64,000 nucleotides of DNA, taken from assembly GCF_000340375.1 (NCBI RefSeq), contig NZ_KB446646.1:342301-406300 (forward strand), read 5' to 3'. This DNA is from Eggerthia catenaformis OT 569 = DSM 20559. GTDB taxonomy: Bacteria > Bacillota_I > Bacilli_A > Erysipelotrichales > Coprobacillaceae. The translations under genes were made by a program, and so were the position numbers. Below the pieces are notes generated by a model. It made no database searches. It saw nothing but the letters and a program-made list of their open reading frames with translations, and had not been told where the DNA came from. The first letter of the stretch is position 1, and every line of letters begins with the position of its first letter. Below, piece after piece: positions 1 to 8,193 of the stretch.

Positions 1-491
1 GCATCATAGGTAGTATACTCATCGCTTGTATAGCTTGTTTTTCTTGTTTTATTGAATAATAGGCAATAATAGTAGTAAGAGTAGTTGCTGTAAGGGATAT
101 TCTCTACTCTAAAGTGTACTTTGTTTCCTTTCTGCTCGACAGAGAACTTCCCATATACTGCATAGTAATCAAAGGTATTGCGACCAAAAAGCTGAGGATT
201 ATCTTCTTTCCAAACCTGTTGATCTAGTGACTGATCTGTTGTCCATCCAAGGAAAATAACACCTTTCTTCTCCAATACAGGATGTGTAAGAGCACTATCA
301 TAAACTCCTAATTTTTTTGAATTGTTGAAGTGATAATCTTTTACAACTTTACCGCCATTGAGATGATAACGCAGTGTCTGCTTGCGATTTTTGTGAGAAA
401 GAGTCACTGTATACACCTCATCCTTTACTTTCTCTTTGGAGCATCCACAGAGAAGTGAAAGAATAATTAAGCTTAATAATATCTTTTTCAT
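1..491 (-). CDS. Lipoprotein with Listeria-Bacteroides-type repeat (3' end outside window)
   Basis: Open reading frame that starts at 491 and runs off the left edge, so only about 163 N-terminal residues are visible. The start is set by an AAGGAGG site a few bases upstream. The N-terminus is a lipoprotein signal (MKKILLSLIILSLLCGC) with Cys17 as the likely lipidated residue. Residues about 35-85 (YHLNGGKVV, then GVIFLGWTTD) match the pattern of the Listeria-Bacteroides (Flg_new, InlB B-) repeat, a small beta-rich module common in Gram-positive surface proteins. A Tyr-rich stretch follows. It lies 17 bases downstream of the helveticin-like gene on the same strand and may be co-transcribed with it. 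The function is unknown; a membrane-anchored surface protein is the safe reading. Confidence 0.8.
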   Translation of the reverse strand, partial: MKKILLSLIILSLLCGCSKEKVKDEVYTVTLSHKNRKQTLRYHLNGGKVVKDYHFNNSKKLGVYDSALTHPVLEKKGVIFLGWTTDQSLDQQVWKEDNPQLFGRNTFDYYAVYGKFSVEQKGNKVHFRVENIPYSNYSYYYYCLLFNKTRKTSYTSDEYTTYD

Positions 492-507
492 GTCAGGAAT
501 AACCTCC

Positions 508-2196
508 TTAATCTTTAATAAGTGCATTTCTATCAACTCTGCAAATATACTGTACTGTCTTTGTATGAACCGGACCATGGCGAAGGATATTATCAGTTTC
601 AACAAGTAATATTCTTATAAAATTACCACTTTTCGGTAGGCTAGGGGCTTCCATTTTCATCTTATCATTATAAAAGTTTTGTTTTATATGTCTGTCAGTA
701 CAGAATCTTCCACTACTTTCATATCTTTTGATTCCTAGGAAATGTTCAGCTTTATTCAATGGTAATGCACTATTTTGCTTATCTTCATCACCTAATGTCC
801 AGTAAATAGAAAAGAGTCCATTTGATTGCTTGTTTGATAATTCTATACCTTGACTTCTAGATAATGTATAGTCACCTTTCTTTGATGAGAATGATTGAAT
901 ACTTTTTATCTTGGTATTATGATGAAAAGTAGCTGTCTTATAGCCTTTACTTAATCTTGTATCTAATTCATTATTAACGGCTTTAAAATCATGAATTGTA
1001 CATTCAACCGCAGTTGTTGGATTGTTCTTCTTTTCTCTTCTTTTCCAGATAAGCAGATAATTTCTATCAGTAGAGAGAGCACCATCAGCACGTGATATTT
1101 TGCCAAAATCATCATAACCATTTTTAGAATCACATAAATACGTCAGGCGAGGGATATTCTCTCTTTTTATTGTTTTACCGGGCTGATATTCTACACGACC
1201 TAGCTGAGTTCCCCATTCAGCTGTATTATCTGTTGTATTTAGATCAACTAGGAAGTAAGTTTTTCCTTTATGATCAAAAAGTTCTAATGTTTGTCCATGA
1301 CCACCACCAATAATTTTCATTGATGATTCATAGGTAGCCTCTGTATCAGCTTTGTTTTTAATAAGTCTATGAATGTAGACGTTATAAATATTTCCAATCT
1401 TTTTTAAATTAGTAACATAAATATATTTACTGCCTACATGGTAGGCTTGAATCACCGGACTCTTTCTTACGGATTTTTTCCAGTATTCATCTTTTTTTAG
1501 ATAAATACAAGGATTATTTGGGTGATCCAACCTTAATGTATATTCAGGATTATTTATGACATAGTCACGTGCTTTCCATCTGATTCTTCTAGGTGTTTTT
1601 GGAGCTTTTTTAGTTTTTTCCTTTTCTTTACGTAAAAGTTTTTCATAAATAAGTCTTTCTTCACTGCCTAGAGTATCAATACCGTCTCTAACATCAAAAT
1701 CATCTAATGTTAAAGAGTTTTCTGCTTCTTTAGGAGTTTGTACTTCATCCGCTTCATATCCTGAATAATTTTCTATAGATTGAATCGAAGATATGAAGTT
1801 TTTAATGTCTTCTTGAATAAGCTCTTCATATTTAAATGAAAAGCTATGAGACTCTTTTTGTTTCCATACTTTATTCCATTGTTCAGAATTTCTTATCACA
1901 AGACCGTTATGGGGTGTATCAGCAATCGCAAAGGCATCATGAATAGAATCAGGATTTTTCTTACACTTTATTCTATAGGATATATTCTCTAAATTTTTAT
2001 TAGAAATATTTGTTAGAGTAAAAGTAAATATTGTATGATTATCTTCATACTTTTTTGAAATTGTAAATTCACATAATTTATCTTCACTCTGTCCTTTATG
2101 TATTTGATGATTATCAGTATTTACTATTATTGTTGAAGAGAGCAGAAGGGAAAGAGTAACAGATATAGAAGTGATTATTGAAATTATCTTCCTTAT
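508..2196 (-). CDS. Helveticin-J-like secreted protein (class III bacteriocin family), apparent ATA start
   Basis: The C-terminal two thirds resemble helveticin J of lactobacilli in order and wording: VGSKYIYVTNLKK, GGGHGQTLELF, a GRVEY...IPRLTYL block, then SRADGALSTDRNYLLIW and TIHDFKAVNNELD. Helveticin J is a large heat-labile bacteriocin; the action of this homologue is unproven. The first standard in-frame start is GTG at 1899 (463 residues), but the frame is open 99 codons further up and encodes a full secretion signal (MRKIISIITSISVTLSLLL...) starting at ATA 2194-2196, seven bases after AAAAGGAG. No ATG, GTG or TTG lies in frame in that stretch. I therefore extend the gene to 2196 (562 residues). 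An ATG-to-ATA mutation or a base error is the alternative. The segment before the helveticin region is beta-rich and then Lys/Glu-rich, of unknown role. Confidence 0.75.
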   Translation of the reverse strand: MRKIISIITSISVTLSLLLSSTIIVNTDNHQIHKGQSEDKLCEFTISKKYEDNHTIFTFTLTNISNKNLENISYRIKCKKNPDSIHDAFAIADTPHNGLVIRNSEQWNKVWKQKESHSFSFKYEELIQEDIKNFISSIQSIENYSGYEADEVQTPKEAENSLTLDDFDVRDGIDTLGSEERLIYEKLLRKEKEKTKKAPKTPRRIRWKARDYVINNPEYTLRLDHPNNPCIYLKKDEYWKKSVRKSPVIQAYHVGSKYIYVTNLKKIGNIYNVYIHRLIKNKADTEATYESSMKIIGGGHGQTLELFDHKGKTYFLVDLNTTDNTAEWGTQLGRVEYQPGKTIKRENIPRLTYLCDSKNGYDDFGKISRADGALSTDRNYLLIWKRREKKNNPTTAVECTIHDFKAVNNELDTRLSKGYKTATFHHNTKIKSIQSFSSKKGDYTLSRSQGIELSNKQSNGLFSIYWTLGDEDKQNSALPLNKAEHFLGIKRYESSGRFCTDRHIKQNFYNDKMKMEAPSLPKSGNFIRILLVETDNILRHGPVHTKTVQYICRVDRNALIKD

Positions 2197-2203
2197 TTTT
2201 TTA

Positions 2204-2211
2204 CTCCTTTT
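2204..2211 (-). promoter_or_regulatory. Ribosome binding site that points to the ATA start
   Basis: AAAAGGAG on the minus strand, seven bases before ATA 2196-2194. Its strength and spacing are like those of the other genes here, and the codons right after it encode a signal peptide. This is the main reason to accept the non-standard start. Confidence 0.6.
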
Positions 2212-2220
2212 GTTTAATGA

Positions 2221-2268
2221 ATAAACTAATCAATATAATATTCATCTCCTTTCACCGGATTAGTTTAT
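2221..2268 (-). repeat. 11-bp perfect inverted repeat in the leader of the helveticin-like gene
   Basis: ATAAACTAATC (2221-2231) and GATTAGTTTAT (2258-2268) are exact reverse complements around a 26-base loop. The repeat lies between the predicted -10 box and the ATA start. The loop, read on the minus strand, contains GAAAGGAG directly followed by ATG. It could form an RNA hairpin that shows or hides an upstream ribosome site, or be a protein-binding operator. Confidence 0.55.
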
Positions 2269-2279
2269 CTCTTTGCTAT

Positions 2280-2288
2280 ATTATATCA
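2280..2288 (-). promoter_or_regulatory. Extended -10 promoter for the helveticin-like gene
   Basis: Minus strand TGATATAAT, that is TG-n-TATAAT, about 85 bases before the ATA start. No convincing -35 hexamer lies at 17 bases, as expected for an extended -10 promoter. Transcription from here would include the inverted repeat at 2221-2268. Confidence 0.5.
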
Positions 2289-2327
2289 CTTTATTTTACT
2301 GATTAAAGAAAATCAAAATGTTTATAA

Positions 2328-2356
2328 AAAATAGCAGTCAATTTGACTGCTATTTT
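2328..2356 (-). terminator. Intrinsic terminator of the oligopeptide-binding gene
   Basis: 14-base arms AAAATAGCAGTCAA/TTGACTGCTATTTT with a minimal loop, followed on the minus strand by a run of T. The TAG stop codon of the upstream gene (2350-2352) sits inside the stem. It separates that gene from the helveticin-like gene. Confidence 0.8.
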
Positions 2357-3939
2357 ACTAATACATACTTTAAAATTAATGGAATACCAATATTTTTTTC
2401 GACTAGATAAGAAATGTTCGTTCCTTGAAGATATGATTTTGCTCCCTGAATAAGAGGAATTAATGCATAATCTTCTAATGCCATCTTTTCTAATTCAAGA
2501 ATAAGATCAAAACGATTGTTTTGGTTTTCCTGATTTGATACTTCATCCAGTTTATAATCATATTTTATATTATGATAAGAACCAAAGTTTTCCTTAGACT
2601 GTGATGCTAATAAAGAAAGAAAAGGTATAGCACTTAAATATTGAGCACGTTTGCTTACTAAATAGAGATCATAATTTCTATTTGAGAAATCATTAACCTT
2701 TTTTATCTTAAAATCAATATGACCAATAATATTTAATCTACTGGCAATTTTCTGAGCGATTACTTTACTTTCAGGAGAGTTATCCATATAGGCAATAGTA
2801 ACAGTAGGAAACTCTTTAGCTTTGATAACCTGTCTCATTAATTGTCTTGCTTTTCTTAAATTAGTTATAATCTCTGTTCTGGCACTATTCCTAATGAATT
2901 TTCCTGTTGAGTCAGCCTCTATTTCTGTCGGAACAAGCCCCGGCAAAGCCTTATATCCACCCTTTAATATATTTGTTGTATTTGTAGTAAAGGCTGTTCT
3001 GTCTAAAGCATAGGATAAGCTGGCTCTTAAATACTTATTTGACATATACCGGCTTTTAAAGTTAGGAGCAAGATACCAGGCTGTCTGATTTTCTTTGTTT
3101 ATAAAGGTATCTTTTTTTGAATATTTTTCAGTAATATTACCACTGATAGCCCCATAATCAATCTGATGCTTTTCAAACATTTTAGCAGTCTGTTTACTGG
3201 ATATATTAAAGAACATTTCGATTCTATCAGTAGGGATATTCTTTTTATCATAATAATTCTGATTCTTTTTAAAAGTTATCTTCTGATTATTCCACTGATC
3301 TATTAAATAGGCTCCATTAGATAGGATATATTCTTGAGAAGAAGCATATTTGTTTCCTGCTTTCTCTACAAACTTTCTATTTAAGGGATAGAAAGCAGGA
3401 AGAGTGAGATAACTCTTAAGATCATCAACAGGTTTAGTCAGTATTACTTTTAAAGTATCTTTGTTTTTAGCTTTAATACCTAAAGTATTTAAATCACTTT
3501 GAGAAACGGACTGAGATTTATAAAGCTTATCTGCTCCTTTAATATGAGCACCCAGAGAAGTAAAAAGATAAGTGTTAGGGGAATGAGAGGAAAAAGCTCT
3601 TTGCCAGCCATAAACAAAGTCATCAGCTGTAATATAATCCCCATTAGACCACTTAGCTTTCTTAATTTTAAAAGTATAGGTTAGTCCATCAGCACTTACT
3701 TCATAGTCTTTAGCAAGTTCCTCTTGAATATTACCGTACTTATCATAACCATATAATCCATCATTAATAGTATGTAAGGCAATGAATGATGATTCATCAT
3801 TCGCTAATGACGAATCAAGTGTTTTTACAGAAGTATATTGAGTCATTCTAAAGACTGTATCTTTATTTGAATATTTAGATCCCACACAACCGGAAAGCAT
3901 CAAGACCGATAATAATATAAGTAATAGTTGTTTTTTCAT
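2350..3939 (-). CDS. Oligopeptide ABC transporter substrate-binding lipoprotein
   Basis: Extracellular solute-binding protein family 5 (OppA type), 529 residues, the usual length. It captures peptides outside the membrane for an ABC importer. The N-terminus is a lipoprotein signal (MKKQLLLILLSVLMLSGC, Cys18 lipidated). The family pattern is clear: an early TLDSSLANDESSF block, a GLTYTFKIKKAKWSNGD stretch (PLxFTLR-WSDG-like), then ADDFVYGWQRAFS, the characteristic region of the family. The start at 3939 is chosen over an upstream one at 3966 because the lipoprotein signal begins there, preceded by GGGGGAAG. No opp permease or ATPase genes are next to it, so it is an orphan that must share a transporter coded elsewhere or act as a peptide receptor. 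I saw no clear promoter in the short gap upstream. Confidence 0.88.
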   Translation of the reverse strand: MKKQLLLILLSVLMLSGCVGSKYSNKDTVFRMTQYTSVKTLDSSLANDESSFIALHTINDGLYGYDKYGNIQEELAKDYEVSADGLTYTFKIKKAKWSNGDYITADDFVYGWQRAFSSHSPNTYLFTSLGAHIKGADKLYKSQSVSQSDLNTLGIKAKNKDTLKVILTKPVDDLKSYLTLPAFYPLNRKFVEKAGNKYASSQEYILSNGAYLIDQWNNQKITFKKNQNYYDKKNIPTDRIEMFFNISSKQTAKMFEKHQIDYGAISGNITEKYSKKDTFINKENQTAWYLAPNFKSRYMSNKYLRASLSYALDRTAFTTNTTNILKGGYKALPGLVPTEIEADSTGKFIRNSARTEIITNLRKARQLMRQVIKAKEFPTVTIAYMDNSPESKVIAQKIASRLNIIGHIDFKIKKVNDFSNRNYDLYLVSKRAQYLSAIPFLSLLASQSKENFGSYHNIKYDYKLDEVSNQENQNNRFDLILELEKMALEDYALIPLIQGAKSYLQGTNISYLVEKNIGIPLILKYVLVK

Positions 3940-3958
3940 ATATTCTTCCCCCTTAACG

Positions 3959-3983
3959 AAAAACATGGCTTAACCATGTTTTT
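3959..3983 (-). terminator. Intrinsic terminator after the BIG2 lipoprotein
   Basis: AAAAACATGG/CCATGTTTTT, a 10-bp perfect stem with a five-base loop and a T run on the minus strand. It overlaps the TAA stop of the upstream gene and lies just 20 bases before the start of the oligopeptide-binding gene, so it may attenuate rather than fully separate the two. Confidence 0.7.
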
Positions 3984-4674
3984 ATTCAGGTTTTACAATA
4001 GAGAATGATCCTTCTCCATATATTTTTATAATTTCATCTTTGTTTTCTTTAATCCATTGATCAATCGTTATTGAAGTAATAATCTCATCTACAATTACGA
4101 CAGGAATTGTATTATCAAACTGAGCAACAAGATGTCTCTTTTCATCTTGCTTTGTGATATAGAATAAACGATACATACTCTTATCTTCGTTTTTGATATT
4201 ATATTTATCTTCTGTCTTTTCTACCGTGAATAGTTTTGGCTTTTCTTCAGATTCTTTTTTCTGAGGTTCAGGATTGATTGTTTTCTTTTTATTTTTTTTT
4301 GTAGTCTTTTTTTTACTGACAGTATTTTTAGCTTTAACAGTAACATGACAAATTAAAGTTTTATCACTCACTTTTGCCTGAATATGTGTTTTTCCTTCAG
4401 ATATTCCCGTTACCAGACCGTTTTTTACAGAAGCAATCTTTTTATTTAAAGAAGTCCATGTAATAGATGAGGAAGTATTAACCTTTAAATGAGATGTGTT
4501 TCCTATATATAATGTAATATTTGTATAATTTAATTTTAAATTTTCTTTTTTCTTAGTTTTTGTTTTTTCTTCAGTTTTAGGAGTATTTAGACCCTTCTTT
4601 TCTTTTTTAGAAGAGCATCCCAACAGCTGAATAAGTAAAACAAAACATATTAAGAATGCCAATCCTTTTTTCAT
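3982..4674 (-). CDS. Ig-like (BIG2) domain lipoprotein
   Basis: 230 residues from ATG 4674, preceded by AGGTGAT; a longer frame from 4728 is rejected because the signal peptide starts here. The lipoprotein signal MKKGLAFLICFVLLIQLLGC is followed by a Lys-rich linker, then a bacterial Ig-like group 2 domain at about residues 45-115 (LYIGNTSHLKV, ITWTSLNKKIASVKNGLVTG, GKTHIQAKV). A second very Lys-rich linker (KKKTTKKNKKK) leads to a C-terminal domain of about 75 residues that I do not recognise. BIG2 domains are surface or adhesion modules, so this is probably a cell-surface lipoprotein. It is transcribed divergently from the glycopolymer locus. Confidence 0.8.
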   Translation of the reverse strand: MKKGLAFLICFVLLIQLLGCSSKKEKKGLNTPKTEEKTKTKKKENLKLNYTNITLYIGNTSHLKVNTSSSITWTSLNKKIASVKNGLVTGISEGKTHIQAKVSDKTLICHVTVKAKNTVSKKKTTKKNKKKTINPEPQKKESEEKPKLFTVEKTEDKYNIKNEDKSMYRLFYITKQDEKRHLVAQFDNTIPVVIVDEIITSITIDQWIKENKDEIIKIYGEGSFSIVKPE

Positions 4675-4727
4675 AGTTATCACCTGTATACATACTAACA
4701 TATTTTTTAGTGAATATAAATAAGACA

Positions 4728-4767
4728 TTGACAGAGTCTATTATAATTATTAAAAATATGTTATAGT
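4728..4767 (+). promoter_or_regulatory. Promoter region of the glycopolymer locus
   Basis: TTGACA at 4728-4733 and an extended -10 TGTTATAGT at 4759-4767 lie upstream of the first gene. They are too far apart to form one classical promoter. The extended -10, 23 bases before the ATG, is the likelier element. The same 116-base gap must also hold the divergent promoter of the BIG2 lipoprotein. Confidence 0.4.
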
Positions 4768-4790
4768 AAATTTAATTTAGAGGTGAGTTT

Positions 4791-6173
4791 ATGGCTAAAA
4801 AAATTTTTTCTATTATCCTTCTAATAGTAGAAGTAATAATATATTACCTATTATTTAGTCTTATGAAGATAAATTTAGGTTTATTACGTGAATCTTTAGG
4901 TCTTTATTTAATTTATATGTTTATTTTTGGTCATTATTATCTAAGAGATACTTTGGTATGGGATGAGATTCAGAGAGTTTTTAAGGCAACAGTTGTTTAT
5001 ATTGCTACATTTATTGTTGTGTTGCCATTGTCTTTATATCAGGATAAGAGAAGGTATATTATCTTTTTGGCTTTTATTATGTTCTTTGTATCAATCTTTG
5101 TATCTAGAACTTTAAGAATAATTATGAGGCAATTTATAAAGCGAAGAACGCTTGTGATTGGAACCGGGAAAGATGCTTTAAAATATGCCAGAACCGCAAA
5201 TAATAATAGATTTGCAGTAACTGAGATTATCGGTTTTGTGAATATGAATCATGAACCTGCTTTTAATCAGAAGTTTGAAAATGTAGTAGAAGGTTATGAA
5301 TATGACTATCTGAAATATGAAGTATTCTCATATCATGATTTAAAGAGAATTGTTGAAGAAAGACATATTGAGCAGATTGCGATTGTTGATCCTAATATTT
5401 CTCAGAAGGCTATTGATATAGTGATGAGAGATGTGATTACACTGGTCAATAAGATTAAATATATGGCTCAGGATAATCATATGATGAATTTCTCCAGTGA
5501 TATTAGAGATATTAATGGTTTCTTAATGATTTCTGCTTCTAGAAATGAAACGAATTATCTGACTGCTTTTGGCAAGAGGATGATAGATATTGTAACAGGC
5601 ATGATTGGTGTATTATGTACTCTTCCATTAGCTTTAATTGTAAAGATAATGAATTTAGTACATCATGATCATGCACCTATTTTTTATACTCAGAAAAGAG
5701 TAGGAAAGAATGGTAAGATTATTGATGTTTATAAGTTTAGGAGCATGATTCCTAATGCTGAAGAAAAGCTTAAGGAAATATTGGCTAATGATCCGGCTTT
5801 AAGAGAAGAATGGGAATATAGTGCAAAGCTAAGAAAGGATCCTCGTATTACTCCGGCCGGAAAGTTTTTAAGAAAGACATCATTAGATGAATTTCCACAG
5901 TTCTTTAATATCTTAAAAGGAGATATGAGTTTGATTGGACCACGTCCGGTTATTGAAGAAGAATTAAAATGGTATGGTGAAGATACTGATAAGTTCTTAT
6001 CAGTGAGACCGGGTCTGACCGGCTACTGGGCAAGTCATGGACGTAGTGAAGTAGATTATCCGGAAAGATGTGAATTGGAACTCTATTATGTAAGTCATCA
6101 AAGTATTCTGTTAGATTTAGAAATAGTTATTAAAACAGCTTTAGGTGTATTCTTAGGAGAAGGAGCAAGGTAA
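4791..6173 (+). CDS. Undecaprenyl-phosphate sugar-1-phosphate transferase (initiating transferase)
   Basis: 460-residue membrane enzyme that starts repeat-unit assembly by moving a sugar-1-phosphate from a nucleotide sugar to undecaprenyl phosphate at the inner membrane face. Four hydrophobic segments occupy about residues 1-120. A Rossmann-like central domain follows (RTLVIGTGKDALKYA). The C-terminal third is the bacterial sugar transferase catalytic domain (TQKRVGKNGKIIDVYKFRSM, LDEFPQFFNILKGDMSLIGP, RPGLTGYWASHGRSE). This is the full-length WbaP/CpsE architecture. The start is preceded by AGAGGTGAG. It heads the locus, as such genes usually do, and overlaps the next gene by one base (TAATG). 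The sugar transferred cannot be read from sequence. Confidence 0.9.
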   Translation: MAKKIFSIILLIVEVIIYYLLFSLMKINLGLLRESLGLYLIYMFIFGHYYLRDTLVWDEIQRVFKATVVYIATFIVVLPLSLYQDKRRYIIFLAFIMFFVSIFVSRTLRIIMRQFIKRRTLVIGTGKDALKYARTANNNRFAVTEIIGFVNMNHEPAFNQKFENVVEGYEYDYLKYEVFSYHDLKRIVEERHIEQIAIVDPNISQKAIDIVMRDVITLVNKIKYMAQDNHMMNFSSDIRDINGFLMISASRNETNYLTAFGKRMIDIVTGMIGVLCTLPLALIVKIMNLVHHDHAPIFYTQKRVGKNGKIIDVYKFRSMIPNAEEKLKEILANDPALREEWEYSAKLRKDPRITPAGKFLRKTSLDEFPQFFNILKGDMSLIGPRPVIEEELKWYGEDTDKFLSVRPGLTGYWASHGRSEVDYPERCELELYYVSHQSILLDLEIVIKTALGVFLGEGAR

Positions 6174-6955
6174 TGAGAGATATTAGAGTTATAGTGGCAA
6201 CACATAAAAAATATAGAATGCCAGGTGATTCTATGTATATACCTGTACATGTAGGAGCGGAAGGAAAAAAATCAATAGGATATCAGAGAGATGATCAGGG
6301 TGAGAATATTTCATCGCTTAATTCGGCATTTTGTGAATTAACAGGTTTATACTGGGCTTGGAAAAACTTAGATGCAGAGTATATAGGTCTTGCTCATTAT
6401 CGCAGACATTTTAAGGGATGGAAGAAATCAAAGGATTTATTTGAAGAGGTGCTTACGTTAGAAGAGGCCAATAGTATTTTAGATCATAGTGATACAGATA
6501 TTATTTTAACCAAAAAGAGAAAATATTATATTGAAACAATCTATGATCATTATGCACATACGATGTATGTAGAGCCTTTAGATGAAGCAGGCAGAATTAT
6601 TGCTGAGAAATATCCTGAGTATAAGCCTTATTTTGATAAGCATATGAAAGAAAGATCACAGCATGCTTTTAATATGTTTATTATGAGAAAGGATAAACTG
6701 GACGCTTATTGCAGCTGGCTATTTGATATTCTTTTTGAATTGGATAAGAAGTTTGAACAGGCAGATTATAGTGCTTTTCATAAGCGTTATCCCGGTAGAA
6801 TATCAGAACGATTATTAGATGTATGGCTTATGAAGAATAATGAGCATTATGTAGAAGTTCCTTTTCTATATATGGAAAAGATTAATAAAATAAAAAAGAT
6901 TACAGGATTTCTGAAAGCTAAATTATTTCATAAAAAGTATGGGGAGAGCTTTTAA
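6173..6955 (+). CDS. DUF4422 capsular polysaccharide glycosyltransferase-like protein
   Basis: 260 residues. The N-terminal text IRVIVATHKKY, then IPVHVGAE and ISSLNSAFCELTGLYWAWKN followed by YIGLAHYRRHF, is the hallmark of DUF4422 proteins, which occur in capsule and exopolysaccharide loci and are regarded as glycosyltransferases. There is no signal peptide or membrane segment, so it should act at the cytoplasmic face. It sits between the initiating transferase and the polymerase, joined to both by TAATG overlaps, and could add the second sugar. Substrate unknown. Confidence 0.8.
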   Translation: MRDIRVIVATHKKYRMPGDSMYIPVHVGAEGKKSIGYQRDDQGENISSLNSAFCELTGLYWAWKNLDAEYIGLAHYRRHFKGWKKSKDLFEEVLTLEEANSILDHSDTDIILTKKRKYYIETIYDHYAHTMYVEPLDEAGRIIAEKYPEYKPYFDKHMKERSQHAFNMFIMRKDKLDAYCSWLFDILFELDKKFEQADYSAFHKRYPGRISERLLDVWLMKNNEHYVEVPFLYMEKINKIKKITGFLKAKLFHKKYGESF

Positions 6956-8193
6956 TGGATAAAATTATTAATATATACAGTCAATACAAAGAAAAAATAT
7001 TTTATCTGACTTTAAGCATTTATACATTTTTACAGCTTATGACGATTACTATTATGACAAGTCTATGGAAATTTGATTTGATTTTTAAAATAGGAAGATA
7101 TCTCTGTTATGGTATATTTGCTTTAGGTGTTATAGATTATTTTCTTTGTGAGATTAAAACATATCAGGGGAATTTTATAGAGAAAACAATAAGATATATA
7201 AAATCACATTATTTATTAATCGTTTTTTTTCTGATAAGCCTTTTAACAGTTTTCGGTTCTAAAGGTTTTGGGGCACTCGTTATGTTTTTATTGTTTGTGA
7301 ATGCCAGCCGCTATGAATTTAGTAAATATCTGAAATATATTCTTGTTGTGAATACGGTTGTGATGCTGATGATATTATTTGGCGGAGTATTAGGGATACT
7401 TCCGGATGTTCTTATTTATCGGGGTCTGACTGTAAGACATTCTTATGGATATATTTATCCGACAGAATGTATGTCACATTTTCTTTTTATGGTACTTATG
7501 TATTTTTCATTATATAAAGAAAAATATACGATTAAAGAGTTTTTTATCATAAATATTATTAATATTTTGTTTTATGCAATTACAGATTCAAGAATGGATT
7601 TTATAATTCTATTAATGATATCTGTAATAGTTCTTATTTACCATTATAAGGAAAGAATAATTGTTTTCTTTATTAGACCATGGACTATTATCTCATTAGC
7701 TGTTTCATGTTTTGCTTTTTCTTTTATGACCGCATTATTCTATAATGGGAATAGTAATATATGGTCAAAGCTTAATGGCTTATTAAGCGGTCGTCTAAAG
7801 CTTGCTCAGAATGCGATTAAGTATTATGGTATTCCTTTATTAGGAAGAAAGATTTCATGGCTGGGATCAGGAAGCAATGGAATAATTAAGACTGTTAATT
7901 ATGCTGATTATAATTTTGTTGATTGCTCCTATATCCAGAATGTTTTAGATTATGGCATTATTTTCTTTTCATTATTATTTGTATGTTTACTGATGGCAAT
8001 GATTATCTATTTTCATAGAAAAGACTATGCAGTGATTATTTCAGTTATGATTATTTTTATTATTGCGATTATAGAACCTAGACTATTAAGTATTCAAATG
8101 AATCCTTATTTATTATTAATAGGATCAGTGATTACAATGTCTAATATAGAGATTAAGCAGATGTTTAAAAAGAAGGAGAAAAGTGATGAGTAA
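6955..8193 (+). CDS. Wzy-like polysaccharide polymerase
   Basis: 412-residue, strongly hydrophobic protein with about ten membrane segments and a larger loop near residues 265-325 that carries the less hydrophobic text SGRLKLAQNAIKYYG and GRKISWLGSG. This topology, with a large external loop before the last segments, is typical of O-antigen/capsule polymerases, which link lipid-borne repeat units outside the membrane. These proteins diverge strongly, so the call rests mainly on topology and on its place between the initiating transferase and glf. It is the only Wzy-like gene I recognise in the locus, although two flippases are present. The start follows GGGGAGAG; the end overlaps glf. Confidence 0.65.
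   Translation: MDKIINIYSQYKEKIFYLTLSIYTFLQLMTITIMTSLWKFDLIFKIGRYLCYGIFALGVIDYFLCEIKTYQGNFIEKTIRYIKSHYLLIVFFLISLLTVFGSKGFGALVMFLLFVNASRYEFSKYLKYILVVNTVVMLMILFGGVLGILPDVLIYRGLTVRHSYGYIYPTECMSHFLFMVLMYFSLYKEKYTIKEFFIINIINILFYAITDSRMDFIILLMISVIVLIYHYKERIIVFFIRPWTIISLAVSCFAFSFMTALFYNGNSNIWSKLNGLLSGRLKLAQNAIKYYGIPLLGRKISWLGSGSNGIIKTVNYADYNFVDCSYIQNVLDYGIIFFSLLFVCLLMAMIIYFHRKDYAVIISVMIIFIIAIIEPRLLSIQMNPYLLLIGSVITMSNIEIKQMFKKKEKSDE

Noticed and set aside
2201-2245. Short leader peptide MNIILISLFIKQKE before the helveticin-like gene
   Set aside because: The AGGAG touches the ATG with no spacing, so initiation is doubtful; kept only as part of the hairpin observation.
4742-4747. TATAAT as -10 of the glycopolymer locus promoter
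   Set aside because: Only eight bases after TTGACA, impossible spacing for that -35; the extended -10 at 4759 is preferred.
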